NCBI GenBank assembly: GCA_029216955.1
Contig: JANAVB010009599.1
Coordinates: 2,993,240 to 3,057,239, forward strand
Reading direction: 5' to 3'
Source of the DNA: Iris pallida
Taxonomy: Eukaryota > Streptophyta > Magnoliopsida > Asparagales > Iridaceae
Length of the DNA: 64,000 nucleotides
Shown here: piece by piece, positions 45,611-57,465 of the stretch
Layout: every line of letters starts with the position of its first letter
Numbering within the stretch: the stretch's first letter is position 1
Notes under the pieces: generated by a model
The model's input: the letters and a program-made list of their open reading frames with translations, nothing else
Databases searched by the model: none
Told to the model about the DNA's origin: nothing
Program-made: the position numbers and the translations under genes

Positions 45611-45618
45611 CTTATATA
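45611..45618 (-). promoter_or_regulatory. TATA box in the chromovirus-type LTR
   Basis: TATATAAG on the minus strand in otherwise less AT-rich DNA, just upstream of the GC-rich block. Confidence 0.5.
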
Positions 45619-46298
45619 GGAGGTGGACTCCTAGATAGATATGGATTAGGATGATTCAAATCCCCGTTAGATAATTCATCTATTAATTTAAATCAATTCA
45701 ATAAATTTCAAATCCAAATCTAAATCAATTTAAATCTAATTAAATTCCATCATTTAGTTTAAAATCAAATAAGATAAATCAAATTTCAAATATAGATATT
45801 AATTTAACTATTTAAATAAATCCATAAAATTAAATCAAGATTTAAATTGCCATAATAATTTCAAAATATATTTTCCAAAAATACTAATAATAATAATTTT
45901 GAAAATTACATTATTATTTAAAAAAAACAAATAAATAATTATGAAATATATATGTATGCACAAATAATATTTACATAAATATACTTTTCTAGTATACCAT
46001 TTTATAAGAATATTATTTATTATTATAACTGTATAAATGAAAGGCTTTTCATAAATAAAATAGCAAACTTAGAAAATTTTGGTATGATAGCAAGAATGAT
46101 TTTTATATATATTATTTTGAAACAATAAATAAAAAAATATTTTTCTAAAAAAAATATGTACGCTCGCACATATTCGCACTCGTCGAGCAATTTCAAAGAA
46201 ACAAAATTTCGCGCGCGACTTACGATACAACTACGCGACATACAAAATCAGTACCAAATTTATATAAAAAAATATAGTAAAAATTTAGGGGTTTTACA

Positions 46299-46345
46299 TA
46301 TTATCCAACTTAAAAGAATTTTGTCCTCGAAATTAAGAATTCGTA
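46299..46345 (-). other. End of chromovirus pol and polypurine-tract remnant
   Basis: The minus strand reads AATTTCGAGGACAAAATTC then TTTTAAGTTGGATAATA just before the LTR start. This is the well-known end of chromovirus pol (NFEDxIL) followed by the purine tract, here degenerate. Confidence 0.6.
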
Positions 46346-47922
46346 GGGGGTGAGAAGGCACAAGGGGGTATTGGTGAGGAACACATTCACAACGTTCAAC
46401 AAAACATGCATTAGGAAATCGCGATTTCAATAATGGCGAAAATAAATCATGGATATGGCTAACTAACGCTAGAAGGAAAATGATTAGGGTTAAAGTTTAA
46501 TCAAGATAACATGCAATAAGGAATAGTATGGTATCAAGAGATATAAATTTGAGAACTTAAAGATATGGTTCCTTGAGAGTAGGTTGAGGGCACGATTAAG
46601 AGAACAAATTAGATTCACTCCTAATTTAAGTGATTAGGAAGTCGCGATAGTAAATATAGGGCCGAGGAAAAGAACGAGCAGTTTAGGACGAAGGTATAGC
46701 AACTTTGAGTGGTAATGGTCCTAATCGATAGGAAGGCTAGAGAAAGTTCTAGTATAACGCCTTCATCCTTCTAAAATAGGTGAAGGCAAAAGCAATATAG
46801 AGTTCAAAAGACGATATTTTCGAATACGAATACGTGGTTCAAAGGCGACCGAATAATTCAAAAGGAGTTGCCAAGGCAGTCGCGGATGTGACTCTAGAGG
46901 ACAAGTTTAGCTATATCCCCATCCACGTAGAACGATAGATAAAAGCGAACCAAAGTGCACTTAGTTGATCAGACCATCATAAACCGGTTCTGATTAGACA
47001 ATATGTTAGTGAGCGGCCGCTCAATAGCATATGCCCTGATCAAGCCCGATAAATAATTAGCTTTCAAAAACTAGGCTACATTAGCGTCATTAGTCTAGAT
47101 AGTAAAAAAAAAATATAGGCACGTGAGATTAAGATTGAAAGAAAGCAGAATTAGTTTAAACGATTCTAAGTCATATCCTGTGTTGGTCTCTATACAGTCG
47201 TCCTATATTCTTCTTGTCCAAGTCCTTGGTTGACTAGATGGGTTAGGGTCCTCTAAATTCTAGAATCTAAGTAAACTAGTGAATATAGGTCACAAGGACA
47301 AAGGGATTGCTAGGTCACAAGGCATTCTACCCAACTTAAAAGAATTAAACTAATGGTGTTTTGGGACAAAAGAGTCATGTCTACCTAGCATGGGTATCTT
47401 CCTAACCAATATCAAGCACGAAAGAAGGATAAGAGTTTATGGTAGAGGGGATCAAGTAAGATGCAAATCATGGAGTCAAGCGAGTGTTTCGAAATCGAAA
47501 TCGAGGAAGGAGTTCAAGTATGTGGATGAGATCCTAAACTCTAATCCTATTACGCAGGCTTGCTTGGTACGGTAAAGTAACCAAATAATTTATCTTGACC
47601 TGCATGGGCCACCACACTTGCATTCCATAAGTAAGTAAGATTGTGATAACATGGTTAGTTAATATTAGCAATTCGTAGAAGTTGGTTGCAATGATGATTT
47701 GTTTCACTACTCAGTTCCATCTATGTTGTTGATTTTCCTCATGTTCCTATATTGTTACTGTTTACTGTTTATTCTTCTTGGAACGTGCATTGGTACCACT
47801 AAGTTCCCCATATATTTTCTTGTAACTTCTTTTTTAATTATTACATGTCGTATGTGTGTTTTCCTTTCAGTTGTTTTGTGTTGTTTTTGGCATGTCTTCG
47901 AGCTTCCTTTGTGGTATTTTCT
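46346..47922. other. Non-coding internal remnant, second polypurine-like motif at about 47,325
   Basis: Where chromovirus pol should continue there is no coding similarity. A second motif, CTTTTAAGTTGGGTAGAATG on the minus strand near 47,325-47,345, resembles the same pol-end/purine-tract signal. So two related ends may lie in tandem, or this is a non-autonomous element. The hydrophobic ORF at 47,699-47,950 is low in complexity and not convincing. Confidence 0.4.
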
Positions 47923-48126
47923 AGGGCTAATTGGACAGGTTAGACCCTAGAGTTTATACTAGCTCTAACATGTCCATTTAGAGAGTTTAGCCCCTGAATT
48001 TTGTGGTTTTGGATCCTAGAATGTACACTCTAACACTAGATTCATGGGCTAAACTCTCTAAATGGACATATCAGGGCCATAACTCTAAGCTGGTATAAAC
48101 TCTATGGTCTAAACTCAAATTAGCCA
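47923..48126. mobile_element. Foldback MITE, 204 bp, with 8-bp target duplication
   Basis: Arms starting GGGCTAATT are inverted over almost the full length (TTAGACC, AGAGTTTATAC, and TGTCCATTTAGAGAGTTTAG are each met in inverse order). TATTTTCT is duplicated at 47,915-47,922 and 48,127-48,134. The 8-bp duplication suggests a hAT-type MITE. Confidence 0.88.
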
Positions 48127-48134
48127 TATTTTCT

Positions 48135-48777
48135 ATTAGGGGTTGACCTATCTAGTTTTGCTTGGCAAGATCTCAAAGTGGAGTATGAGGATCTTCGGAC
48201 ATGCTATCGATGCATAACACGGGGATGACCAAGACATGAGAGCTAGCATGACTGGTTTTTATTCTTCCTCTCACTTATATCTACTGTACATTACTTTTGG
48301 GAATTTAGCCAAGGGCATGTCTTAGTCTCGTATTTGGGAGCCTGTTTTCTGCCTATGGACGCTATATTTGTATATACTAGACTCCAACTAGTTTTTTGAT
48401 CATATATAAATTATAATTGTCCACACTTGCTAGTATTTCATTTGTAGTACTACATTCTGATTATGTATGTTTTACTGTTTGGACTGTTTTACTAGTTTTC
48501 ATATTAGAGGATGTTCTTTACTGTTTTCTTCTTTGTTGTATTGAAATATATTATTGCATGTGGACCACAAGATAGATCATTGGATTGTAGTTAACTCCCT
48601 TGTTTTGTACAGTCGTAATCATATTATGAGATCCCGATGTACTCCGTAGTGCGTTGTTAGTCGAGTCATACTTCTGTTTTTTGTATTTCAATATAAAACT
48701 TGACAATATTATCATATTATCATATCATCTATTATCATATCATCTATCGTAGTTGGTAGCATTGCTACTTGTCAATT
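48135..48777. other. Non-coding DNA between the MITE and the Mutator-like element
   Basis: AT-rich; contains a short repeated ATCATATTATCATATCATCT segment near 48,700-48,745. No gene or repeat family recognised. Confidence 0.5.
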
Positions 48778-49379
48778 AAAATATACTGGAAATTACTGAG
48801 AAACCCAATTTCGGGGTTAGTTTGTATGAAAAACCCACCCGCAGGATGGCTTTTATGAAATACCCAGAATTATATAATTCCACGTTAAATATTCCAAGAT
48901 TCCCTTTAGATGTTATGTATTTATAAAATTGACATTTTCATAGTACCAAAAATACCCCTTCGTGCAAATTTGGTCATATATATATGATTTTGAATTAAAA
49001 ACTCAGATTTGGATTGCGATTTTCGTCTTCTTCTTCTTCTTCTTCTTCACGAGAGATCTGAATTCCATTGCTCTCATCTTCAGCAGAGATCGTAAAAATC
49101 GTTCGTAGTTCACTGTGATTTTCTTCAGTCGAACTTTGATCATTGCTCACCGTCATCGCTCATCATCATCATCATCTTCATGGAGAGATTTGAAGTTTTT
49201 CAGCGATTAGTTTAATTGTGGAGAGAAGGTCTTCGTTCACTGTGATTTTCTCGAAATTTTTGCTGAATTTGAATTTGTTATGAAGATTTATAACTGAGAA
49301 ATGATTAGAGATATCTTTAATCTCATTCTTTTGTGCGAATATGAAGGCGACTGATATTTGTCGTGCTAATATGACTGGA

Positions 49380-50480
49380 ATGGTCATCCTCCGTTCACTT
49401 GTCACAGAGAAAGAGCATTCTCCGTTTTGTTTAGACGGAGAATGATCATTCTCCATTAGTTTTGGACGGAGAATGGCCAATTCCCTTGAGAATGATCATT
49501 CTCCGTGAGTTTTAGATGGAAAATGATCATTCTCATGCATTTTAACACTGGGAATGCCATTCTCCGTATAATTTAAAATGGAGAATGGCATTCTCCGTAT
49601 TAAATTATACGGAGAATGGCAATTCTCATGCGTTTTAACACTGGAAATGCCATTCTCCGTGTAATTTAATACGAAAAATGTCATCCTCCATGTAATTTAA
49701 AACGGAATATGGTCATTCTCATACGTTTTAACACATGAGAATGCCATTATCCGTGTAATTTAATACGGAGAATGCCATTCTCCATGTAATTTAATATGGA
49801 GAATGTCATCCTCCATGTAATTTAAAACGGAGTATGGTCATTCTCATACGTTTTAACGCATGAGAATGCCATTATCCGTATAATTTAATACGGAGAATGT
49901 CATTCTTCGTTTAAATGAAATGGAGAATGGTCATTCTCATGCCTTAAAACACTGGAATGACTATTCTTCGTATAATTTAACACGGAGAATGGCATTTTCA
50001 GTTAGTTTAGACGGATAATAATCATTCTTCGTTAGTTTTAGACGGAGAATGATCAGAAATGTGTTGTCCTATTTTGTGATTTCTTCTGTTTTTACGTTAT
50101 CAGGGGGGAATGGATTCAAGTTGTTTAGTTAATCTTTGTTTCAAGGCAGACCTAGTTTTCTGTCGTGTCACATATGAAAGTACCGTGGTATTAACACGGA
50201 GAATGACCATTCTCCGTTATCCAAAATGGAGAATGGTCATTTTTTGAATACATTTCTTACATTTCTTTTTTTTAAACACATTTCTTACCTTTTTGATATC
50301 AATGGTGCTATTTTGAAGTCTGTTATGTCTACTGTTTCCAGTTTTTTGACTGCATAATGGACATTCTCTGTGTTATTTAACACGGAGAATGGCCATTCCC
50401 CGTGAAAGAGTGACGGTGAATGGCCATTCTCCGTTATTATTACACAGAGAATGACCATTCTCCGTGATTTTATTGTAGAA
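49380..50480. repeat. Array of inverted ACGGAGAATG/CATTCTCCGT repeats, left block
   Basis: Dozens of copies, in both directions and with many variants, often facing each other across a few bases, so each pair can fold as a hairpin. Linkers TAATTTAA and CATGCGTTTTAAC recur. ORFs on the minus strand rich in SVLNYTENG are products of the repeat. Confidence 0.9.
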
Positions 50481-50539
50481 GACACCGCAGATGTTACAAA
50501 AGATACAGATACAGAAAAATAAAATTTAAACAGAAGGTA

Positions 50540-51285
50540 TAGAAAGAAGTTCTTTTATTAATATGTCTACAAATGATCTATTACAGATTCAGAAAGACTC
50601 ATACTGTTCTTCTACAAAGGATCTATAACAAAGACTCATATTATTCTTCTACAAATGATCTATTACAGATTCAGAAAGGCCTAAAGAAGTCTAGAATGAG
50701 GTTAATCTTTACAGAAGCGCAACCCTTATTCTTCTTGGTGCACATACTAGAAGATTGATCTCCATCGAAGCGTATTCCTCCACTGGACAGAGCACAACAT
50801 GTGGCTCTTCAAGCATAACGGGCTGCTAGACCGTTACTTAGAAGGGCATAGCATGACCTCCAACTTTTTGACAAAGCACGAGGACTGCCAAGATGTTGTT
50901 CAGGTTCGAACAAGGTGTTCCAATGCATCTTGAGATTCACTACTACGTATTCTTCTACAAGGACATAATTACTTTGAACAAAGAGATCCACAGCCAACAG
51001 CCAACTGATGCCAGGCCAGGGTCCTCTTAAAGCTAAGTCAGGGTCGTGCATAATGGGAATGCTATGAAGATGATGGAGTTTGCTCCTCAAGAAACCCTTT
51101 TTTATAGGCCATATTGGCCAATAAATGCAGATGAACCTAATAGTCAGCATAATGAATCTCATTTAATAGGTTCGTTACAAGTGGATGCCATGCCACAAAC
51201 TCCTCAACTTCTTCCAATAAAGAAGGTGGCAATTAAGAGTTGTTCAAAGACAGTCATTAAGGAAAATGCAAAGTCCCACCACCCT
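50540..51285. other. Middle segment of the Mutator-like element
   Basis: It includes a repeated AATGATCTATTACAGATTCAGAAAG segment (50,570 and 50,655, in pieces) and one minus-strand frame of 117 codons (50,809-51,162) with ordinary composition but no domain I know. It could be a captured host fragment; I cannot identify it. Confidence 0.4.
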
Positions 51286-51289
51286 TCAC

Positions 51290-52170
51290 ACACGGAGAAT
51301 GCCATTCTCTGTGTTTTTATACACGGTGAATACCATTAAACGTGTAATTTAAAACGGAGAATGGTCATTCTCATGCGTTTTAACATTGGGAATGACCATC
51401 CTTCGTGTAATTTAACACGGAGAATGACATTCTCCGTGTTAAATTACACGAAGAATAGTCATTCTTATGCGTTTTAATACGGAGAATATCATTATCCGTG
51501 TAATTTAACAAGGAGAATGACATTTTCCGTGTTTTTATACACGAAAAATGGCATCCTCCGTGTAATTTAACACGGAGAATATCAATGGCATCCTCCGTGT
51601 AATTTAACACGGAGAATGATATTCTCCGTGTTAAACTATACGGAGAATAGTCATTCTCATGCGTTTTAACACATAAAATTCTATTATCCGTGTAATTTAA
51701 CACGGAGAATGGCATCCTCCGTATAATTTAAGACGGATAATGGTCATTCTCATGCGTTTTAACGCATGAGAATGCCATTCTTCGTGTAATTTAACACGGA
51801 GGATGCCATTCTCCGTGTAATTTAACACGAAGAATGGTATTCTTCGTGTAATTTAACACGGATAATGAACATTCTCATGCGTTTTAACACGGAGGATGCC
51901 ATTCTCCGTGTTATTAAAACGGAGAATGTCATTCTCCGTGTTAAAATTACGGAGAATGGCATCCTCCGTGTAATTTAACACGGAGAATGAACATTCTCAC
52001 ATATTTTAACATTGAGAACGGCATCCTCCGTGTAATTTAACACGGAGAATGACATTCTTGATTTAAATTACACGGAGAATGGCATTCTCCGTGTAATTTA
52101 ACACGAAAAATGAACATTCTCATGCATTTTAACATGGATTATGCCATTCTTCGTGTTTTTATACAGAATC
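51290..52170. repeat. Array of inverted ACGGAGAATG/CATTCTCCGT repeats, right block
   Basis: More regular than the left block: units alternate between a CACGGAGAATG-type hairpin and the spacer TAATTTAA. Near 51,733-51,762 there is a perfect palindrome with 13-base arms ATTCTCATGCGTT and AACGCATGAGAAT. Confidence 0.9.
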
Positions 52171-52371
52171 ATGAACATAACTTAAAGTTATGCCTTCTTT
52201 TTGCACTTCTTGTTGCTTATCATCGTTTTTCTTTTCCTTATGTGCAGCTTTCTTAGTTATCCGTTTCCATGATTTTCCGTCATTCACTTTTAGATTTTCT
52301 GCAACTATCTTCATTTTCTCCACAACTGGTATATCTTCTCTAACTGGTGATGCTGCCGGTGATGTCGACAT
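52159..52371 (-). CDS. Small ORF near the right end of the Mutator-like element, doubtful
   Basis: 71 codons from ATG at 52,371, Lys/Glu-rich, beginning MSTSPAASPVRED. It is placed like a first exon behind the terminus and then runs into the palindrome array. No homology recognised; it could be the start of a captured or element gene. Confidence 0.3.
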   Translation of the reverse strand: MSTSPAASPVREDIPVVEKMKIVAENLKVNDGKSWKRITKKAAHKEKKNDDKQQEVQKEGITLSYVHDSV

Positions 52372-52640
52372 GGTGTGAAGATTGCGAATAGAGAGGAATG
52401 TTTGAAGATTTTGGAGGAAAAAAAAACGTATGGAAGAAGAGGAAGAATCGAAATGCTTTTTTTTGAAGAGTAGGGTTCGGGGGTGTTTTCAATAAATTAG
52501 AAGAGCAAAATGGTCATTCAGAACCCGCTTTATATATTCATCGTTAATTCTGGACACGCGATGAAAAGTTATTTTGCGGTGGATTTTACATAAAACTTTT
52601 ACAATTTTTGGACATTTCGTAAATTTTTCCCAAAATATAT

Positions 52641-53100
52641 ATACATATAGGGAGTAGCTTTCAGTCAATTAAATTGGAATTAATTACCAAAAATTGGACA
52701 AAAGACTTGGTCCAAAATACAATATAATGAAACAATGAAGCCGACATGTAGACCTTCTAGTGGAATAATAACACCGGGCCGCTCATTTGAGCAGTACTAT
52801 ACGTTTTGACACAATGATAACGTGATTAGCCTACTAATGCTTTAGTGTTATTCCATTATCAAAAGAACAAATTGAGATTTGAGACTAATATAAAAAGAAC
52901 CAAATGACGCTTTCTTTAGTGGCAGAGAAAAAAAGTAAAAGCTCCTTTTGGGTTCCTTATTATTATTATTTATTTATTTTGGGTTTCTTTGCTCCAGTCC
53001 ATGTGCATTGTTGCCCATTCAACTGATTTTCATGTGCACGAGTAGGTAGCATCCTGATGTACCTGACCAACACACACCTGAACTTGGTCATTTTTGAAAA
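52641..53100. other. AT-rich intergenic DNA, no feature seen
   Basis: No ORF, repeat family or RNA gene that I can support. Confidence 0.5.
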
Positions 53101-53139
53101 TGTTACTCATTCCAACTACCTAGAACCTCAATAATTTCG

Positions 53140-53475
53140 GTTCAATAATATTTTTTGTGATTTCGACTTAAAATAATATTCTAAATTAGTAATTCATTAA
53201 ATTTATAATATAATAAATTACCAAAATTATAAAAGTTTCACATGTTACATTTACTTCTAGTTAACTGTTTGATTGTGCTAAACCCAAAAAAGAAGAAATA
53301 TTCTTATCACTTTGTAAATCTTGTAAAGATATTATTGTAACTAGTTGTTAAGTCATCATGCTATTATAAATAGAATCCTATGGAGAGTTCTTGTAGGGTG
53401 CAACCACTTGAGAATTCATCTTTCGATCTATCTGATCTCTTAGTCATTAATTGACTACAACATGTTATCAACACC
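53140..53475 (+). repeat. Copia LTR 3' part with primer-site-like sequence
   Basis: A plus-strand TATA box TATAAATAG at 53,365-53,373 is followed about 90 bp later by ACAACA and TGTTATCAACACC at 53,463-53,475. That resembles the unusual ACACGTTATCAGCACG junction found at the LTR end of some plant copia elements. The left LTR end is not clear. Confidence 0.45.
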
Positions 53476-53578
53476 TAGCTTTATCACGTGAGGGCTCACC
53501 ATCACGTTATCATCCTCGAATGATACTGTAGAAGCATAGAAAAACATGCACATATTTTGAGCTGCAAAGCTTCGCATC

Positions 53579-53890
53579 GCATAAAGTGAGCTCAAGCTTT
53601 CCCTTGCAAAATTTACTTTTTTTGCCTACCAAACAGAATTCTTCGCTTAGTGCAAAAAATTAAAGGAAACTGGTTCAGATCCTTCCAATAATGTCAGTTG
53701 TCATTTGAAAACGTGCTCTAAACATTCATGACGTTGCATAAAGTGAGCTCAAGCTTCCCCTTACAGAATTTACTTTCTGCAAAGCAGAAAGAATTCTTCG
53801 CTCATTGCAAAAAATTAAAGGAAATCGGTTTAGATCCTTTTAATAATGTCAGTTGTCATTATAAAATGTTCTCTGACATTCTTGATTTTT
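53579..53890 (+). repeat. 156-bp tandem duplication in copia leader
   Basis: GCATAAAGTGAGCTCAAGC begins copies at 53,579 and 53,735. The two copies differ by several substitutions. The plus-strand ORF 53,728-54,021 crosses the second copy and is not convincing as a protein. Confidence 0.85.
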
Positions 53891-54099
53891 GCATGCCCCA
53901 AAGCTTACGAGCATTGCAGAAAACGGAAAGATTGTGCCAGGGAAATCATTACGCTTTATTGCTACCATTTGAAATAGCGCCACATGTTACTATGTGCGAA
54001 CAAACTTGGTTTCCATCATAAAAGCAGAGTGTTTTGTGCGTGGAAGCATAGATTTCTCTCTCCTTAGCTGTTAGTGAACGGTTGAGACACTACCAAAAT

Positions 54100-54440
54100 A
54101 CAGTAAATTAGCGACGAATAATTAGCGACGAAAATTTTTAGTCGGCGTTAGCGACGGCTTCGTGGCAGCTCGCCGATGGATTACCGACCACACGCCTTTA
54201 CATTTTTTATTTTAATTTTAGGGGAAGGAAAGGTCGCACATCCGTCGCTAGGGTGTCGAAGATAGAGCGACGGAATCCGAGTCGTCGCTACTCAGTCGAT
54301 TATTTGGCGGAAATTGTGTAGAGAATTGGCGGGACATTTCTTCGACTACGTAGCGATGGATATTCAGTCGGCAAGTATCAAAAATAGCGGCTACCGGGCG
54401 ACGGGTTATTAACTGTCGCTAGTCCGTCGCTAAATATACG
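54100..54440. repeat. 5' subterminal GCGACGG array of CACTA-3
   Basis: Closely similar to the CACTA-1 5' array, with scattered substitutions. Confidence 0.85.
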
Positions 54441-54610
54441 TTCCAGACTTTAAATGAAACGGCGGGGGAAACTTTTCGCATTCCCCCCAAATTCACTCTC
54501 CTTTCTCTCTCTCTCTCTCGTCGGTGTCGGCTTCGGTGATCGGCATCGGTGTCGGCGTCGGCGTCCTCTCCTCTCTCTCTTCCGAAGGTAATCCCCTCTC
54601 TCTCTCGCTT

Positions 54611-54646
<36 letters not shown>

Positions 54647-54659
54647 GGTGTCGTATAGG

Positions 54660-55290
54660 GGAAGCGGGGGCAGCGGGCTTGGGGCGAGGGCGTCGGAGGC
54701 TGGGCGACGGGCTTGGGGCGGGGGCGTCGAGGGCTGGGCGGTGGGCTTGGGGCTGGGGCGTCGGGGGCTGGGTGGCTGGCTTGGGTCGGGGGCTGGGCGG
54801 TGGGCTTGGGGCGGGGGCGTCGGGGGCTGGGCGGCGGGCTTGGGGCTAGGGCGTCGAGGGCTGGGCGGCTGGCTTGGGTCGGGGGCTGGGCGGTGGGCTT
54901 GGGGCGGGGGCGTCGGAGGCTGGGCGGCGGGTTTGGGGCTGGGGCGTCGGGGGCTGGGCGGCTGGCTTGGGTCAGGGCTGGGCGGTGGGCTTGGGGCAGG
55001 GGCGTCGGGGGCTGGGCGGCGGGCTTGGGACTGGGGCGTCGGGGGCTGGACGGCTGGCTTGGGTCGGGGGCTGGGCGGTGGACTTGGGGCGGGGGGGGTC
55101 GGGGGCTGGGCGGCAGGCTTGGGGCGGGGGCGTCGGGGGCTGGGCGGCGGGCTTGGGATGGGGGCGTCGGGGGCTGGGCGGCGGGCTTGGGGCGGCGGCG
55201 TCGGGGGCTGGACGACGGGCTTGGGGCGGCGGCGTCGGGGGCTGGGCGGCTGGCTTGGGGCGGGGGCGTCGGGGGTATATGCAACTGACG
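54660..55290. repeat. GC-rich minisatellite of CACTA-3, with about 93-bp higher-order unit
   Basis: The same 34-bp type unit as in CACTA-1, organised in part into a larger repeat marked by GGCTGGCTTGGGTC near 54,774, 54,867, 54,960 and 55,052. Long Pro/Ala and Gly/Trp ORFs on both strands are artefacts. Confidence 0.9.
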
Positions 55291-55719
55291 CACAGCCATA
55301 AGCACTCTTCATATATATATGCAACCGAACTACTGGGCGGCTGGCTTGGGGCGGCGGGCTTTGGTCGGGGGCGGCGGGGGGCTTTGCTTCTCAAATTCAT
55401 CTGACTTTATATATTGGCTAAATAATGTGTTATCCATATTGGGTGTTATCCACTAGTTTGGTGGTGTTTGGATTAGTAAATATGAATATGGGGTTTGGAT
55501 TTATGGTGTATATGTTCACTGTCTCAAGGACAGTGCGAGTTCTATCAGTTGTGTGCTTCTATATAGATGTATATATCTATACATCTAGCTGTGATATACA
55601 TATGTGTATGTGACAATCTCAGTTAGCGACGGACTAGTGACCGGTTAGCGACGGATATTTTCAGCTCTATTTGTATTAATCTACGGTACGACATGGTAAT
55701 CAGGACATAGTCCCTGCAG

Positions 55720-56616
55720 CCATTCGACTGGCGAGGCAGAAACTATGTAGCCGTAGATAAAGTTGACTGTCCTCCGACCCTCATCCTTCGGCAATGATGA
55801 TACGACAACCTATCACTATATCTTATATAGTTGTGGATGATGTCTTAGTATTACATTATGTGAGTTCATCTTGATTCTGTTATATCCTTCAGATACTAGA
55901 TACGATAAGAACATATACTACATCATATGTACAGAACATAGATGATTCACACTAATGTATGCTAGAATGAATTTTGGGTTGTGTTCTGAGCCATTCGTTC
56001 CCATACTTGGCAATTAAGCGATTCGACTGGCGAGGCAGAAACTATGTATCCGTAGATAATGTTGACTGTCCTCCGACCCTCATCCCTCGGCAATGATGAT
56101 ACGGCAACCTATCACTATATCTTATATAGTAGTAGATGATGTCTTAGTATTATATTATGTGGGTTCATCTTGATTCTGTTATATCCTTCAGATACTAGAT
56201 ACGATAAGAACATATACTATATCATATGTACAAAACATAGATGATTCACACTAATGTTTACTAGAATGAATTTTGGGTTGTGTTCTGAGCCATTCGTTCC
56301 CATACTTGGCAATTAAGCCATTCGACTGGCGAGGCAGAAACTATGTATCCGTAGATAAAGTTGACTGTCCTCCGACCCTCATCCCTCGGCAATGATGCTA
56401 CGACAACCTATCACTATATCTTATATAGTAGTAGATGATGTTTTAGTATTACATTATGTGAGTTCATCTTGATTCTGTTATATCCTTCAGATACTAGATA
56501 CGATAAGAACATATACTACACCATATGTACAGAACGTAGATGATTCACACTAATGTATGCTAGAATGAATTTTAGGTTGTGTTCTGAGCCATTCGTTCCC
56601 ATACTTGGCAATTAAG
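55720..56616 (+). repeat. 299-bp tandem repeat, three copies, in CACTA-3
   Basis: Copies start near 55,720, 56,019 and 56,318, each from CATTCGACTGGCGAGGCAG to CATACTTGGCAATTAAG. They differ by only a handful of bases each. CACTA-1 and CACTA-2 lack it. Non-coding. Confidence 0.95.
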
Positions 56617-56682
56617 CATATGAAATAGAACTGATTATGTTTAGTTTGTCTTACAATACAGATTTTCACATCCAAATTGAAA

Positions 56683-56718
56683 TGGATCGTTACTTCGTTG
56701 ATCGTACATGGATGTACT
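56683..56718 (+). pseudogene. Partial transposase start (12 codons) at the palindrome edge in CACTA-3
   Basis: ATG at 56,683 gives MDRYFVDRTWMY, then TAG and the palindrome. Same arrangement as 35,097 in CACTA-2. Confidence 0.8.
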
Positions 56719-57465
56719 AGCGGATCAACCTCCTGACCGTAGGTACTTATAAGTATTGACCGTATCAGATTAGTATCGATCTATCGTTTTGGTATGGGCC
56801 GTATCGGTTGGTATTGGTCTTAGCGAATTGGTATCGTCCTATCCGATATGTATCGACCGTATAGCTAGGATTCATATTGGCCTTATCGATTTGGTATCGG
56901 TCATATCCGATAGGTATCGGCCGCGTTGGATTATTATATACCCTTTCGGATTAGTATCGTGGAAGGTTTAGTAACAACTGTACTTGGATTTCTCTCTTCT
57001 AGAGCTAGATTACCATTGTAAGATAGTCACGAGAGCGTAGCTGGCCAGTTATAGAACATACATACTTCATTTTTAATCTCGCTTTTCCTGATGGAAAAGG
57101 AAGCATGTATGTTACTGTAACTGGCCAATCACGATCTGTTGATTCTCTTGCAATGGTATTCTAGCTCGAGAAGAGAGAAATCCAATTACAGTTGTTACTA
57201 AACCTTCCACGATACTAATCCGAAATAGTCTATACTAATCCAACACGGCCGATACCTATCGGATATGACCAATACCAAATCGATAAGGCCAATATGAATC
57301 CTAGCTATTCGGTCGATACATGTACATATCGGATATAGGACGATACCAATTTGTTAAGGCCAATACCAATATGATACGTCCTATACAAAACCGATAGACC
57401 GATACTAATCTGATACACTAGATACTAAGTACATCCGGCCTATACCAGCGGATCCACCAATTACT
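56719..57465. repeat. Long palindrome (arms about 370 bp) in CACTA-3
   Basis: Homologous to 34,325-35,064. The centre lies near 57,090 (CTTTTCCTGATGGAAAAGG). Outer edges are CTAGCGGATC on the left and CCAGCGGATC on the right. Arms differ by scattered point changes. Confidence 0.87.

Larger units (their letters stand above)
42989..46298 (-). repeat. Chromovirus (Tekay/Del-like) 3' LTR region, left end uncertain
   Basis: The right end TGTAAAACCCC (minus strand, at 46,298) directly follows a motif typical of the end of chromovirus pol plus polypurine tract. A minus-strand TATA box TATATAAG lies at 45,611-45,618, followed by a GC-rich transcribed-looking block (44,225-45,600) that is open in many frames. 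AT-rich DNA surrounds it. LTRs of several kb are usual for this group. I could not place the left end; it may be near 43,000. Confidence 0.5.
48787..52631. mobile_element. Non-autonomous Mutator-like element, 3.8 kb, filled with short palindromes
   Basis: The right end inverted reads GGGAAAAATTTACGAAATG, a MULE-type terminus, and the left end TGGAAATTACTGAGAAACCC is a diverged match. Similarity between the two ends continues for about 60 bp. Flanks AAAATATAC (48,778-48,786) and AAAATATAT (52,632-52,640) agree at eight of nine positions, as an aged 9-bp duplication would. No mudrA-like transposase is seen inside. It holds two arrays of inverted short repeats and a middle segment without clear homology. 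Confidence 0.75.

Noticed and set aside
47699..47950. Hydrophobic ORF resembling a membrane protein
   Set aside because: T-rich DNA gives Leu/Phe-rich frames; no start context, homology or flanking structure, and it runs into a MITE.
49178..51715. Minus-strand ORFs with SVLNYTENG-type peptides
   Set aside because: Translations of the ACGGAGAATG hairpin repeats.
53728..54021. 97-codon ORF in the copia leader
   Set aside because: It overlaps a 156-bp tandem duplication and has no similarity to gag or any family I know.
54419..55404. Pro/Ala- and Gly-rich ORFs of up to 301 codons
   Set aside because: Minisatellite translation, the same repeat family as in CACTA-1; no conserved protein.
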